From Sarocladium kiliense (Eukaryota > Ascomycota > Sordariomycetes > Hypocreales > Sarocladiaceae), in the NCBI GenBank assembly GCA_030734395.1, contig JAUZTG010000039.1, positions 558,001 to 622,000 on the forward strand: a stretch of 64,000 nucleotides of DNA. The letters run 5' to 3'. The translations under genes and the position numbers were made by a program. Shown one piece after another: positions 44,850 to 55,457 of this stretch (its first letter is position 1; the number at the start of each line of letters is the position of its first letter). The notes under the pieces are model-generated. The model had not been told where the DNA came from and did no database searches. It was given only the letters and a program-made list of their open reading frames with translations.

Positions 44850-47021
44850 ATGCCTCCTCTGCCAGGGTTCACCTCCAACCCCCTCCAAACGCGCTGTGAC
44901 CTGGCCCAGGCTGCCAGTGTTCTCCTTTCGCCATTACAGGCTTGCCAGTCTTCTAAAAAGGCCCGTATACGTCTGCCTTCCCAGACTGGAGCAGGCTTTG
45001 ATGAGGTGTCGGCACAGCTCGAAGGCTTTGCCAGGCCTCTCCTTGCCATTGCACCCTTGTTGCTGCACAGCAATGATAGCAACGACTCGACTGGGTTGTT
45101 GAAGTGGCTTGATGGGTTCGCCGCCGGTGTCGATCCCGCTTCTGAAGAGTATTGGGGCGACATAGGCGATGTAGATCAACGCATGGTAGAAACTGAGAGT
45201 ATCGCCCTGCTTCTCTTGTTCAACCCAACTATCGTGAGAGAGAGACTGGGCGATGAGGTGTTGCGCAATCTCACTGCATGGCTGAGAGGCACTCACCACA
45301 AGAGGATGCCGGTAAGCAACTGGCGCTGGTTCCGTATCTTTGTGAACCTCGCCCTGGTCAAGTTGCTTGGTGTTCCTGAGTCCGAAGTCAAGGAGGAACT
45401 GGACCAGGACCTAGCTATCTTAGACTCGTTCTACATGGGTGAGGGGTGGAACAGCGATGGTCCTTGGGGAGAGCAGGCGTCACAGGCGGATTATTACTCT
45501 GGTAGCTTTGCCATCCAGTTCTCTCAGTTGCTATTTGTTTACTTTGTAGATCACGAGGCTCATCGGGAGCGAGTAGAGAGGTATAAGGAGCAAGCACGAG
45601 ATTTCGCTGCCAAGTTCTGGCGGTTCTTCGACCGAGATGGTAAGACTCTACTCCTTCTCAGCCACTCTGGCTTCATCTATGTCATAGTTCGGCTCACTCA
45701 TCCATCTTGCTGTGCAGGTGCAGGTATTCCGTTCGGCCGCAGTATGACCTATCGCTTTGCCTTCGCTGCTTTCTGGGCAGCTGCAGCGTTGGTAAAGGTC
45801 GGCTTAGAGCCATATCTGAATCTGGGAGAGGTTAAGGGGCTTCTTCTACGACACCTTCGGTGGTGGGCGGATGAAGAGAGATCAGGCATATTCCATTCGG
45901 ACGGATCATTGACCATTGGGTATACCTATCCAAACATGTATTTGACTGAGGACTACAACTCCCCTCAGTCGCCGTACTGGTGCCTGAAGTCGTTCCTTAT
46001 CCTCGCTCTCCCCGAGACTGATGACTTTTGGAAATCCAAAGAAGAGGGTCACCCCATTGAACGATTGCAGAACCCCCTTGAGTCGACGCTGCTGGATCAG
46101 CCGAAGCAGATTGTCGTCAACGACCCTGCACATCACTACCTCTTGTCAGCGGGGCAATTCACGAGCAAGACCTTCAAGGCGAGGGAGGCAAAATATTGCA
46201 AGTTTGCTTACTCCTCTTCGGTCGGTTTCAGTGTCCCAGCCGGTACACTCCTGCACCAAATGGCCCCAGATAGTACTTTGGCCGTCAGGTTCGCGCACGA
46301 TGAGTTCTGGAGGACCAGGTCTCACCCATGTCATGTGCGGGTCACAAAGGTGAAGTCCAACCGTGCTGACATAGAGGTTTCCTGCCTCACAAGTACCTGG
46401 ACTCCGTGGAAGCACCGGTCAAGCTTCAAGATCGAAACGACGCTCATCCCGCCGTACAACAATGAGCTCTCAGGCTGGCACATTCGATTACACCGCCTAA
46501 GTGGCTGGGATGAGGCAACATCAAGTGACGATGAAGTTGAGTTGATGGATGCCGGGTTTGCGATCCCATGCCTTAGTTCAACTGGTCGATTCCTGACGAC
46601 ACTCAAACATGACTCAAATGGGCAACGTGGCTGGACAGACTCGGCGAAGGACGCTCCGAACACTTTCATTACTTCGAAGTCTGGAGCGAGTGGTGTTCTA
46701 GACTTGACAACTGCATTGGGGTTCTCTGGTCAAACACGGGCTAACAGGGACGCTCTGACGAGATCTCAAGCGGACGTTCTAAGAACCGACCCCAATACGA
46801 ATTTGATTTTCACAAGGACTGTTGTACCGTTTGTGAAGCATACGATATCTCTGCGAAACAATTCGCAGACGGATCTATACCTGGTTACTGCGGTTTTCTG
46901 TGTCAAACCTACATCAGACTTGACACCAAAGGAGATTGATCAGCTCTGGAGGAGACAGCCTAGTCTTACGCTGGACAGCAATGGCGTACTAGAAGTTGGG
47001 TTGGAAAAGTCTCAGCCATGA
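44850..47021 (+). CDS. DUF2264-family protein
   Basis: Two exons, 44850-45639 and 45718-47021; 697 aa. The 78-nt intron (GTAAGA...TGTGCAG) is a multiple of three and has no stop, so unspliced reading stays open (723 aa). It is called an intron because splicing restores the family text RFFDRDGAGIPFGRSMTYRFAF. No signal peptide is present, so it is probably cytosolic. The N-terminal two thirds look like an alpha-helical barrel (WLDGFAAG, GWNSDGPWGEQASQADYYSGSFAIQF, YNSPQSPYWCLKSF) and the C-terminal third is beta-rich, a layout like glycoside hydrolase or lyase folds. The biochemical role of DUF2264 is not known to me; its shared promoter with GH88 points to handling of uronate-containing oligosaccharides. 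Confidence 0.85.
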   Translation: MPPLPGFTSNPLQTRCDLAQAASVLLSPLQACQSSKKARIRLPSQTGAGFDEVSAQLEGFARPLLAIAPLLLHSNDSNDSTGLLKWLDGFAAGVDPASEEYWGDIGDVDQRMVETESIALLLLFNPTIVRERLGDEVLRNLTAWLRGTHHKRMPVSNWRWFRIFVNLALVKLLGVPESEVKEELDQDLAILDSFYMGEGWNSDGPWGEQASQADYYSGSFAIQFSQLLFVYFVDHEAHRERVERYKEQARDFAAKFWRFFDRDGKTLLLLSHSGFIYVIVRLTHPSCCAGAGIPFGRSMTYRFAFAAFWAAAALVKVGLEPYLNLGEVKGLLLRHLRWWADEERSGIFHSDGSLTIGYTYPNMYLTEDYNSPQSPYWCLKSFLILALPETDDFWKSKEEGHPIERLQNPLESTLLDQPKQIVVNDPAHHYLLSAGQFTSKTFKAREAKYCKFAYSSSVGFSVPAGTLLHQMAPDSTLAVRFAHDEFWRTRSHPCHVRVTKVKSNRADIEVSCLTSTWTPWKHRSSFKIETTLIPPYNNELSGWHIRLHRLSGWDEATSSDDEVELMDAGFAIPCLSSTGRFLTTLKHDSNGQRGWTDSAKDAPNTFITSKSGASGVLDLTTALGFSGQTRANRDALTRSQADVLRTDPNTNLIFTRTVVPFVKHTISLRNNSQTDLYLVTAVFCVKPTSDLTPKEIDQLWRRQPSLTLDSNGVLEVGLEKSQP

Positions 47022-48167
47022 GAAGGATAGTGATATGAACATATGTTTTCAAGCCAAACGATCGTCCTATTACTCTAGCGCACATGTTATGACGGTATTC
47101 GTCGAGAAATCGATGTATTCCTAGAGTAGGCTCATTTGTAGGGATAATCACATTAGAACTTTCGCCTGAAAACACATGGTAAATAATAATTCTTCTTTGA
47201 CAAGCACATCTCACCTCGAAGTCTGGTGCACTACAAACTGGTATTGATCCATGTGCCCAATGTGAACAGAAACAAGTTCGCCACTGCTTCAAGACTGCAG
47301 TTTGCAGTTGGTTGCTCCATCAACAGATCAACAGACGAAAAGACGTAGTAAGAAGCCAGGGAACCGTCTAATTTCAATCGGGTGTTGCCATGAGAATCGC
47401 ATCTCGCGTCAATTACGACCGAAATACAGTTGGCAGTCTGTGATTCAGGTTACAGAAGGCTAGGAGAAGCATCACGCCGCCCCAGCCCAAAAGCTAAGGG
47501 GGTCCAGAAGCGGGTGGAAAGCTCAGACCAGCATGCTTCCAAAGCATTTGTACGTGGAACCGCCATTCGCCCGAAAATCGATCTGGGGAATAGACGCGGG
47601 GAATTCAGAGCTGCCACGGTATGAGTGGAGAAAAGTCTGGAGGGAGTGGAGTTGGGGGAGGAGAAGGGATTGGGAGAAACCTGCAGAGATCATGCGGGGT
47701 AAACCCAGTCTGGGGGAAGAGTTAACTTAGCTGGTATGGAGGAAAGAGTTTGCCGGTCTAGGTCTCCTCTTGGCGAATAGAATGAGTAGACTAGGCCTGG
47801 TGATTGGTTAGTCGGTTCCGGTAGAGATAGCCCGAAGACCGCGGCACTTTATCCTGCACACCCATTCCATCGTTTTGACACGGTGATGGTCAGTTCGGGG
47901 CACATGAGGTGGCTTGAATAATCCTGGGGGAGCCCTGAGTGCGCTGGAGATAGTTTTGTATGCATAGTATTGTACACGCAGCACATAGGTCTCATTCTGG
48001 GAGCTTCAATCCAACTTAAGAGCCCAGGAGATGCCCATCTCTCCTGCTATGTTCTGTCTCTCTTCGTTATCCTCATCACTCATCATCTCCTGAACGAGCT
48101 GGTGCTGGCTTCAAGAGTCCCTTTTGTTACCAACGACCGCGTCAAAAGTTCGTTGACAGCATTCACA
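47022..48167. promoter_or_regulatory. Upstream region of the MFS carrier
   Basis: It contains the CGG-N10-CCG site at 47819-47834. The remainder holds no recognised gene. Confidence 0.4.
47819..47834. promoter_or_regulatory. CGG-N10-CCG palindrome upstream of the MFS carrier
   Basis: CGG at 47819-47821 and CCG at 47832-47834, 334 bp upstream of the ATG at 48168. Confidence 0.42.
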
Positions 48168-50065
48168 ATGGCGGCGAAGTCGGAGCCGATTACTACCGCG
48201 TCGCCTAGCCCGGACAGGGTCGAGGAGATTCAGCAGACCAACAGCACCGCGGACGAAGCTCAACAGAAGAAGGAGGTTGTGAGGCATGGCGTTGTCGTGA
48301 GTTCCGCCGTGGGTGCGCCAAAGAGAGATCTCCGCCTTGCGTGGCTCTATGTCTTCGACTGGTACCCGAAGCACTACAGCAAGGAGGAGAAGGCACTGAT
48401 CAAGAAGTTGGATCGAATCATCTTGCCCTGGATGTACGTTATCCCTCACTGCGCGTTTGATATGATCAGACCCTAATGCTGACTCTCTGACAGTTGCTTG
48501 CTATGTAAGCTATCACATACTATTCCAGATATGAAGAAAAGTAGTCAATGCACTTGGGGGAAACTCATCAACTGACCATTCAATTCGTATAGTCTTCATC
48601 AAATGGCTTGACCAGGCCAACATCACCAATGCCTACAACTCCGGCATGAAGGAGGATCTCGACATCAAAGGCGTCGAATTCAACTTATTCAGCACTTTCT
48701 ACAACATCGGTTACCTCGTCCTCGAGATTCCGTCCATGATGATCGTCTCCCGCCCCAAACTCGCCAGATGGTATCTCCCCTGCTGTGCAACCCTATGGAC
48801 TATCATCACCTTCGTCCAGTGCCGCAACGACAGTGCCGAGATGATCTTTGGTATGCGTTTCCTCATGGGTCTCCTTGAGACTCCCGCCGCGACTGGCTCC
48901 TTGTACATCCTGGCTTCCTGGTACCGTGCCGATGAGGTCTTCAAGCGTGCTGGTGTCTGGTATGTTTCTAGCAACATTGGTGCTGCTTTCGCCGGCTACA
49001 TGCAGGCTGCTGCCCACTCTGGCCTTGACGGCAGGCTTGGTATGAAGGGATGGTAAGTTTAATGCCTTCAGCGTGCCAAATGCTTTTGCAATAACTGAAC
49101 CATCTCAGGCAATGGGTCTTCATCATCGACGGTGTGATCAGTCTGCCTATCGCCCTGTCCGGCTTCCTCATCTTTCCCGGTATTCCCACCGGCCCCAAGA
49201 TCTGGTGGCTCAAGGACACAGAGCATGCCCTGGCCCTTGCTCGCATGCAGGATGACGGCGTCCGCAAGAGCCGCAAGATTGGCAAGCGAATGCTCAAGCG
49301 CGTCTTCACTCACTGGCACTTCTACTTTGCTGTCGTCACGTACGTCGCTTATCAGTGCACCACATGGGTCACTGGACAGATGGGTATTTGGGTGAAGGAA
49401 ACTGGCGAGTACTCTATCGAGCTGATCAACATCTTGCCTACCGGCACCCAGCTCATGGCTATCGTCTGCGGAATTCTCATCCCTCAGTTTGTTATGGTCT
49501 ACCCTATCTGGATGCCCGTCTCCTTCGCTGGTGTGATCCTCCTTTTCGGTAACATCTGCCTTCGCATCTGGGAAATTCCTAAGGGCTTGACCTTCTCCGC
49601 ATGGTTCCTTCTCGGTATCAACTCTTGCGTTACGCCAATGCTCTTCCCCTTCGTCCACCTTATCATGCGGGATGACAACGAGGCTAAGAGTTTCACTACT
49701 GGTGCTATGGTACGCTCTTCACCGCTACCTCCGATGATATCTATCCGGCGATCAGTTGCTAACATCCCTGTCTTTAGATGACCGTCGGTTGGTCCTTCTT
49801 CACATGGTACAATGTCGTCGTGTTCCCTATCTATGAAGGTCCGCGATGGACCAGGGGCTTCACCGCCAACATTTGCCTTGTCACTGTCTGGGTCTCCCTC
49901 TTCATCACCGGCTACCTGCTGTGGCAGCGCGATATCCGAAGGGGTCTGTACAAGAACGCCATCCAGGAGGAGGAGAACGAAGAGATTCTTGACGAGAAGG
50001 TGGCTCAGGTCACTGCCGAGTCAACCCACGTGGAAGGGAACACCCTGCCCAGAGAGGCCAAGTAA
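48168..50065 (+). CDS. MFS transporter, Dal5/anion:cation symporter type
   Basis: Five exons: 48168-48433, 48494-48504 (an 11-nt microexon), 48593-49052, 49109-49709 and 49778-50065; 541 aa. The microexon is needed to give ILPWICLLFFIKWLDQANITNAYNSGMKEDL, the signature first membrane helix and loop of the Dal5 (allantoate permease) branch. About twelve membrane segments follow, with GMRFLMGLLETPAATGSLYILASWY and WRISNxx-like loops typical of the branch. Members import organic anions such as allantoate, ureidosuccinate, vitamins and carboxylates. In this neighbourhood the likely cargo is an acidic sugar, for example the unsaturated galacturonosyl-rhamnose released by the lyases; that is inference. 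The start ATG follows an A-rich context (CACAATGG). Confidence 0.88.
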
Positions 50066-50600
50066 TGCAGACAAGTCTCGTGCCGTTACGATAAGAACAG
50101 CACCTACTGCAGAAGACCAGGATTGGGCAGCTCAGGCTTAGCTGAGTTGCCAGTGAAGAGGAGACAGTATCCGTGGGATTGATAATCTTCTGGCTCTCAT
50201 GATTAGCCTATCGCCATCAAAGTTAATTCTCATAATCAGAATGATTTGATAATCAAGATTCGGTTCAGTAACCTGCCTGTGAAGTGTCTGGGATGTGGAT
50301 CCGGTTCTTGGCCAAGACTTAATATAAACTCTCAGGACATAATGGTGTCCGATAGCTCGTGGCGTGTCTGCAAGTAGTCAACGCCTTGTCGACATGATTT
50401 CTATATCCAATAGGTGGAGATCATATTAAAGAAAGCGGTCTTGATTTTGTTCCAACACCTTCTTGTGCTACTCAACGGTGTTAGACTTCGGGCAGGCTCA
50501 AGTACTAGACGACCGGGCAGCATCACCGGGGGGATGGGGTGGGCTGAAGTGAACAGCTGATGGGCTGTTTCTGATGGTATCAAGGGTGGCCAGTCATCCG
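50066..50600. other. 3' flank of the MFS gene
   Basis: No gene was recognised. Confidence 0.4.
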
Positions 50601-50960
50601 ACAACCGGAAGCGCTCTATTAATAGTAATAGTAAAGGAAATAGCATAGGAAATAGCAGAGACAAGAATAAAAAGAAAAGAAATAAAGATATTATTATTAA
50701 GATAATATCTAAGAAGCTAATAAGAAAGTTTATATACTCTTCTTATAAAAGATACTTAAAAAGCAGTAATCTTGAAAAGATATGTTATAACCTAGGCTAG
50801 TAATCTATTTACTAGGTGAAGTGAGTGTATAATAGTGTTTAATTTTTTATATAACTTATAGTACTTATAGCATATTAATTGTAATAAAGGGAACATAACT
50901 ATTACAGGTATTAATAACTAATACATCGCTGCAGCCGTTATTGGGTCTTCTTTAATGAAG
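50601..50960. repeat. AT-rich, RIP-like block
   Basis: Strongly A- and T-rich with many TA steps and purine-rich pseudo-repeats (AATAGTAATAG, AAATAGC). There is no coding potential. It resembles an eroded repeat. Confidence 0.5.
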
Positions 50961-51212
50961 AGATATAACTGGTTGAATATGCTCGAGTAGAACAGCGATG
51001 TGATACGGCTCGAGCTATCTTGCTTAGCCATAGCTCAGCGTAGGCTATCTGGCCTAGACTACTTGGATTACGTAGGTCGGCTTGGGCGTACTCGCGCGGC
51101 TTCCCCAGGCACGCTAGCTAACCAAGATTTCGCCGTAACTGCATCCTCTCTACCAAAAGATTCCTTGCGCAACATTCCGTAAACGACTTTCTTTACATCA
51201 CTGCCTTTTAAC

Positions 51213-51319
51213 TACGCAGGAGCTGCGTACGAGCAGTTTGCAAACTCCTTGTACGTAACTTCTCGTACGTAACTCTATGTACGCAGCCATCTTCTCGTAC
51301 GATTGTACGAGTGGAAGAT
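51213..51319. repeat. Cluster of short palindromes and GTACG repeats
   Basis: Within 107 bp: ACGCAG-GAG-CTGCGT (51213-51227); the perfect palindrome AGTTTGCAAACT (51234-51245); two direct copies of GTACGTAACT (51250-51259 and 51264-51273); and a 33-bp imperfect hairpin with CATCTTC...GAAGATG outer arms and TCGTAC/GTACGA inner arms (51287-51319). It lies beside AT-rich DNA. The origin is unknown; a small inverted-repeat element is possible. Confidence 0.6.
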
Positions 51320-53295
51320 GATCCAAGTATATTATAATTATTATTAAACTTTAAGTACTAAGCAGAATAAGCGAAAAAGTTATTAAGAAAATTAATATTC
51401 ATATTCTTTATAATTAAAGCTAGAGAGAATAGAGCAGAATATATCGCTGCTAGATAGTATTGCTTAACGCCTACACTAGTCGAGGACCAGCCTCCGTCTT
51501 AGAGAGGCCCTGCTCAACAGCCATTGCGGCTCACGGCTGCCAAGTATTGAAAGTCGCGATCGCGAGCAGGTGTCAACTATTTTATGAGGCAGAGGAAACA
51601 CTGGAGAGACCCGCGAACACTGCGCGAATTCTGGAATGCTGCTGAGGTATGAAGGAACGGGGAGTGAGGTGGTAGTTAGACCAGTGAGGGGAGCGATCCT
51701 TCAGGAAATATATAGCAAGTCACACTCAAGTACTAGGATGAGAATGGTCATCCGTCGCTTATCCTGCACGAGTGCCTGTTGCGCCTCCCATTCTGCCGAG
51801 GGCATGGTAAGCGGCAAAGCTTGCGGAGGCTGTTCACCCCGCATGGGGTTATCCGGGGCCCCGCATAACCTCTCTCCTTGTTCTGACCCTCCCCCTTATG
51901 TGGCTTCTGGACCTGACTCGAACGAGTCGAACCCGAGGCTCCAGAACCCATCCAATCACTCGTGATTACCCCAAGGCCCTTCGGTAGGAATTAACCCGGT
52001 GTTCCTTGATCGCCCAGAGGTCGACGCGAGTCACACCCCATAGCAGGGTAGCCACAAAATCAGGAATCCACCAACAATATTCTGATTGGCATGCTGGCAC
52101 GAGTTGCTGCACAAGGATCACGGCAAGGGAGAGCATGGGTCAAACGGTAGGGCGTGGGCTTGAGGGCAACAGTTTGCCAGGGTGTCACATGTCTACTGGT
52201 AACTTGCGCTTGAGCCCCAGCAGCTGTGCTAGTTGGTGATGGGTTTATGACATCTCCCATCTCCTTGACAGTCGTCAATGCCCGTACACATTTTCTTAGT
52301 GAATAAGAGTCAGGAAGTAATTGCATAGATCTCATAGGGGTGGTTTTTCTTAGAGCGTTTAGATGTGCCTTTTTGTCAGTTAATATCGTGCCTTAGTCCA
52401 TGATTCTAGGTATTGGGAGCCCCTGTTAGAACAGGTCTTTTTATGTGTGGGCCCGGGAGGCTTGCGACTCTTGAGGGGACGAGTTCGATAGTCTATTACT
52501 AGGGTCAGCTTAGAGTTTCCCAAACAATGAAGCGAGCTCGAAATCTCGCGACATCGCCAACCGAGGCGCTGGCCCGACATATCTCGGGAGTGGAGGACGA
52601 CTGCTCTCTCTTGGAGCACTTGCCCGTTGTAATTCCTCTTTGCGTAACTTCGTCTTGATATATGCTCACTACTCACGTGCTTTGCCTAATTAATACTCAG
52701 AGAAAGCACAGGGTGGTTCGAACACAACTGGTTTCATCGTCTCGGCTGGGCCAATCCGGGAACCTATCTTGGTCACTCGCGACCAAGCGGCCAGTGTCAC
52801 AGTGATCAACACCAAAACGAGGGCTTCTTTGTGCTAGATATCCCTGAGCAGATTAGCGACAGCATCATGTGGATTGAGCCGAGTCTGAAGCTTACCTGAC
52901 AGTCCATCTACCACCTATGCCTGGCGACACCTATCAAAGTCTGACCCAAATTCTTTGCACGAAGTAAGGAGAATATGAAGCTGGGTTGCACGTGCCGTCA
53001 ATTATAGAAGAAGGCTTTCCACAGATGGGGAGGACTTGGAGCAATACCACAAGGACGCGCAGCGTCACTCTTCTCGGAGGGTCTTGCTTCTATTAAGATG
53101 GCAATGCTCGGGGCATTCGACGGCGCAGCGGACATGATCTCGTGAAACACGACTTCGCACTTGAACCGGGGTAAGAGACCGCACTCAAGCTACGGCCCGA
53201 CAACGGGCCATGCTATGCAACCCTCGGCCTATCTCTCCTCAGGCGAATTGCGGTTCAGCCCCTCGTCATCTCCAGAGGAAAGGCAAGAAAGGTGA

Positions 53296-53311
53296 CGGAC
53301 AATGCCCTCCG
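53296..53311. promoter_or_regulatory. CGG-N10-CCG palindrome upstream of the PL11 gene
   Basis: CGG at 53296-53298 and CCG at 53309-53311, 368 bp upstream of the ATG at 53679. Confidence 0.42.
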
Positions 53312-53550
53312 TTCAAGAAGTTTCAGTTGATCGTGACCGTGGCCTGCGTTGTCGATCACTTCTGGTTATTGGTCAGACGGAATTCGGGGTATATGTAGCG
53401 GATCACGCAGGATAGGCTACGCTTTCTACCCCACGGGGTCGGATTTACGGATCAGTCAAGTCACATGGAGCTAACGTACCTTCCACATGCTTTCATCCCC
53501 TTCTGAAGAGATACTCCCCAGAAATGAAATGAAGGTCTTTGGAGACGTGA

Positions 53551-53560
53551 CTATAAGTAG
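53551..53560 (+). promoter_or_regulatory. TATA-like box of the PL11 gene
   Basis: CTATAAGTAG, about 120 nt upstream of the chosen ATG. Confidence 0.45.
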
Positions 53561-53678
53561 ATACGTTCCGCGCTTGTGTAAGAGATTTGAAATTGCAAGA
53601 TTCATCAGCGGTTTTGAGTCTTGCTACCATCCAACTTCAGCCATTTGTATCTCTTCCCTTCCTTCTTATAAACTCATA

Positions 53679-55457
53679 ATGTTCAGAAAAGAATTCACAC
53701 GCTTGCTGGCTGCGGCCTATGTGGTGGCCTGCCTTCCCCTCGGCTTTGCTCAAAGAGGACTCGAGGATCTAGGCCGTGGCGTTGTGGCGGTTCGTGCCAG
53801 CGATGACACGGCATTCGTCAGTTGGCGCCTGCTTGGTTTAGACCCCGACTCAATTGGCTTCAACCTCTACCGGGCCGAGGGTTCTGGTGATTTCGAACGC
53901 CTAAACTCTGAAGTGCTGACCGAAGGCACAAACTTTGAAGACTCCACAGTGAATCTTGAGTCTGATAACACTTATTATGTGACCGCTGTTATCGATGGAG
54001 AAGAGCAGCCAGAGAGCGACTCTTGGACTCTGGAAGCCGATAGTGAGGTCGGTCCTCTCTATAGAGTTCCTCTCAGGCCGGGAGGTCCGATGAGATACCT
54101 TTGGGTCGGTGACCTTGATGGGGATGGTGAATACGATTTTGTGCTAGACCGTCAAGAGCCTGTCCAAAGACTCGAAGCTTATCGGAGGGATGGTACTTTT
54201 CTCTGGGAGGTCAACTACGGCCACAACAGCGAGGACCAAGGGAGGATCGAATCAGGCTCTTCCACCATCAATCTTGGTCATAATGATGGGGTCACCGTGT
54301 ATGACTTTGACAGCGATGGTTATGCGGAAGTCGCGATTAAGATCTCCAATAATGTTACACTTGGTGACGGAGAGGTATTCGAATACCAGGACGACAACCA
54401 TCAATTTGTGGCTTTTCTTTCGGGAAGGACCGGTAGCCTCCTCGCCTATGCACCTATCCCAGACGATTACATCTCCGATGGCCCAATGATGGTGCGTTAT
54501 GGGGTTGGATATCTTGATGGTGAGCGCCCACACTTGGCGGTCTACATGAAGAATCGTCAGGATGGCGGTGATTTCAATCTCATTGAAGCAGCCTACACAT
54601 TCGACGGCGACAATGCACAGATGGAGTGGAAGTGGCTGCGTGGAGACCAAGATGCACCGGATGGCCACCAAACACGTATCATCGATGTTGATGGTGATGG
54701 CGTAGACGAGATCTGTGAGATCGGGTACTGCCTGAATGGCGATGGAACTTTACGCTATACACTTGGACCTGCTGGTGTTGTCCATGGGGACCGTTTTCAC
54801 ATAGCGAAGATGGATCCTTCTCGACGGGGCCTTCAAGGGTACGGCGTTCAGCAGAGAAACCCATCTTTCTTGACTGAATACTACTACGACGCGACCAATG
54901 GAAGAATTCTCTGGGAGCATTTTGCCGACGAAATCATCGATAACGGCCGCGGCATGGCGGCCGACATCGATCCGACACAACCAGGCATGGAAGTATGGTC
55001 GTTCTACGGTCTTTACAACGCGGCTTCCAACGACCTCACTAATGGCAACACAAGTCTGTATCCTTACCCACAGCTAAGCGTCTGGTGGGATGGTGATGAG
55101 CTCCGGGAGCTTATCAACGACGGTAATGTCAATAAGTGGGATCATACGACGGACAGGAACACGCGACTGGTGAGCCCATACCGTTGGGGTGCTCAGCCAG
55201 TAGACCGTGATCCCGTTTTTGTTGGTGATCTTATCGGCGACTGGCGCGAAGAAATGGTTTTCCCAAATGCTGATTTTGACGAACTTCTTATTTTTACCAC
55301 AGATCACCCTTCTGATCTTCGCCTTTACACACTCATGCATAATCCTGGCTACCGAAATGCCGTCACGCTGAAGGGCTACGTGCAGGACTCGCACCCTGAT
55401 TATTTCCTTGGAGCGGGCATGACGAAACCCCGCAGGCCGTCTTTATACTATGTATAG
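53679..55457 (+). CDS. Secreted PL11 rhamnogalacturonan lyase
   Basis: Single exon of 592 aa. It cleaves the rhamnosyl-galacturonate backbone of rhamnogalacturonan-I by beta-elimination outside the cell. A signal peptide (about 1-24, ending GFAQ) is followed by a short fibronectin-like N-terminal part (VSWRLLGLDPDSIGFNLYR) and an eight-bladed propeller. Its calcium-binding loops recur as DLDGDGEYDF, YDFDSDGYAEVAIK and DVDGDGVDEICE, and conserved segments VHGDRFH, NGRGMAADIDP, NKWDHTTDRNTRLV and GDWREEM follow. These are PL11 hallmarks. The frame is open 64 codons further upstream, but the ATG at 53679 starts the signal peptide. It is transcribed in tandem with the PL26 gene, 846 bp apart. The product has 4,5-unsaturated galacturonate ends. 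Confidence 0.93.
   Translation: MFRKEFTRLLAAAYVVACLPLGFAQRGLEDLGRGVVAVRASDDTAFVSWRLLGLDPDSIGFNLYRAEGSGDFERLNSEVLTEGTNFEDSTVNLESDNTYYVTAVIDGEEQPESDSWTLEADSEVGPLYRVPLRPGGPMRYLWVGDLDGDGEYDFVLDRQEPVQRLEAYRRDGTFLWEVNYGHNSEDQGRIESGSSTINLGHNDGVTVYDFDSDGYAEVAIKISNNVTLGDGEVFEYQDDNHQFVAFLSGRTGSLLAYAPIPDDYISDGPMMVRYGVGYLDGERPHLAVYMKNRQDGGDFNLIEAAYTFDGDNAQMEWKWLRGDQDAPDGHQTRIIDVDGDGVDEICEIGYCLNGDGTLRYTLGPAGVVHGDRFHIAKMDPSRRGLQGYGVQQRNPSFLTEYYYDATNGRILWEHFADEIIDNGRGMAADIDPTQPGMEVWSFYGLYNAASNDLTNGNTSLYPYPQLSVWWDGDELRELINDGNVNKWDHTTDRNTRLVSPYRWGAQPVDRDPVFVGDLIGDWREEMVFPNADFDELLIFTTDHPSDLRLYTLMHNPGYRNAVTLKGYVQDSHPDYFLGAGMTKPRRPSLYYV

Larger units (their letters stand above)
51320..53678. other. Gene-free DNA and PL11 promoter
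   Basis: AT-rich at 51.32-51.43 kb, then mixed composition. A 60-codon stretch at about 52710-52900 reads like eroded coding DNA (EHNWFHRLGWANPG) but is too short to assign. The last 400 bp include the CGG-N10-CCG site and a TATA box for the PL11 gene. Confidence 0.45.

Noticed and set aside
52710..52900. Possible coding fragment upstream of PL11
   Set aside because: Only about 60 codons, no start, no recognised family; noted as possible relic but not annotated as a gene.
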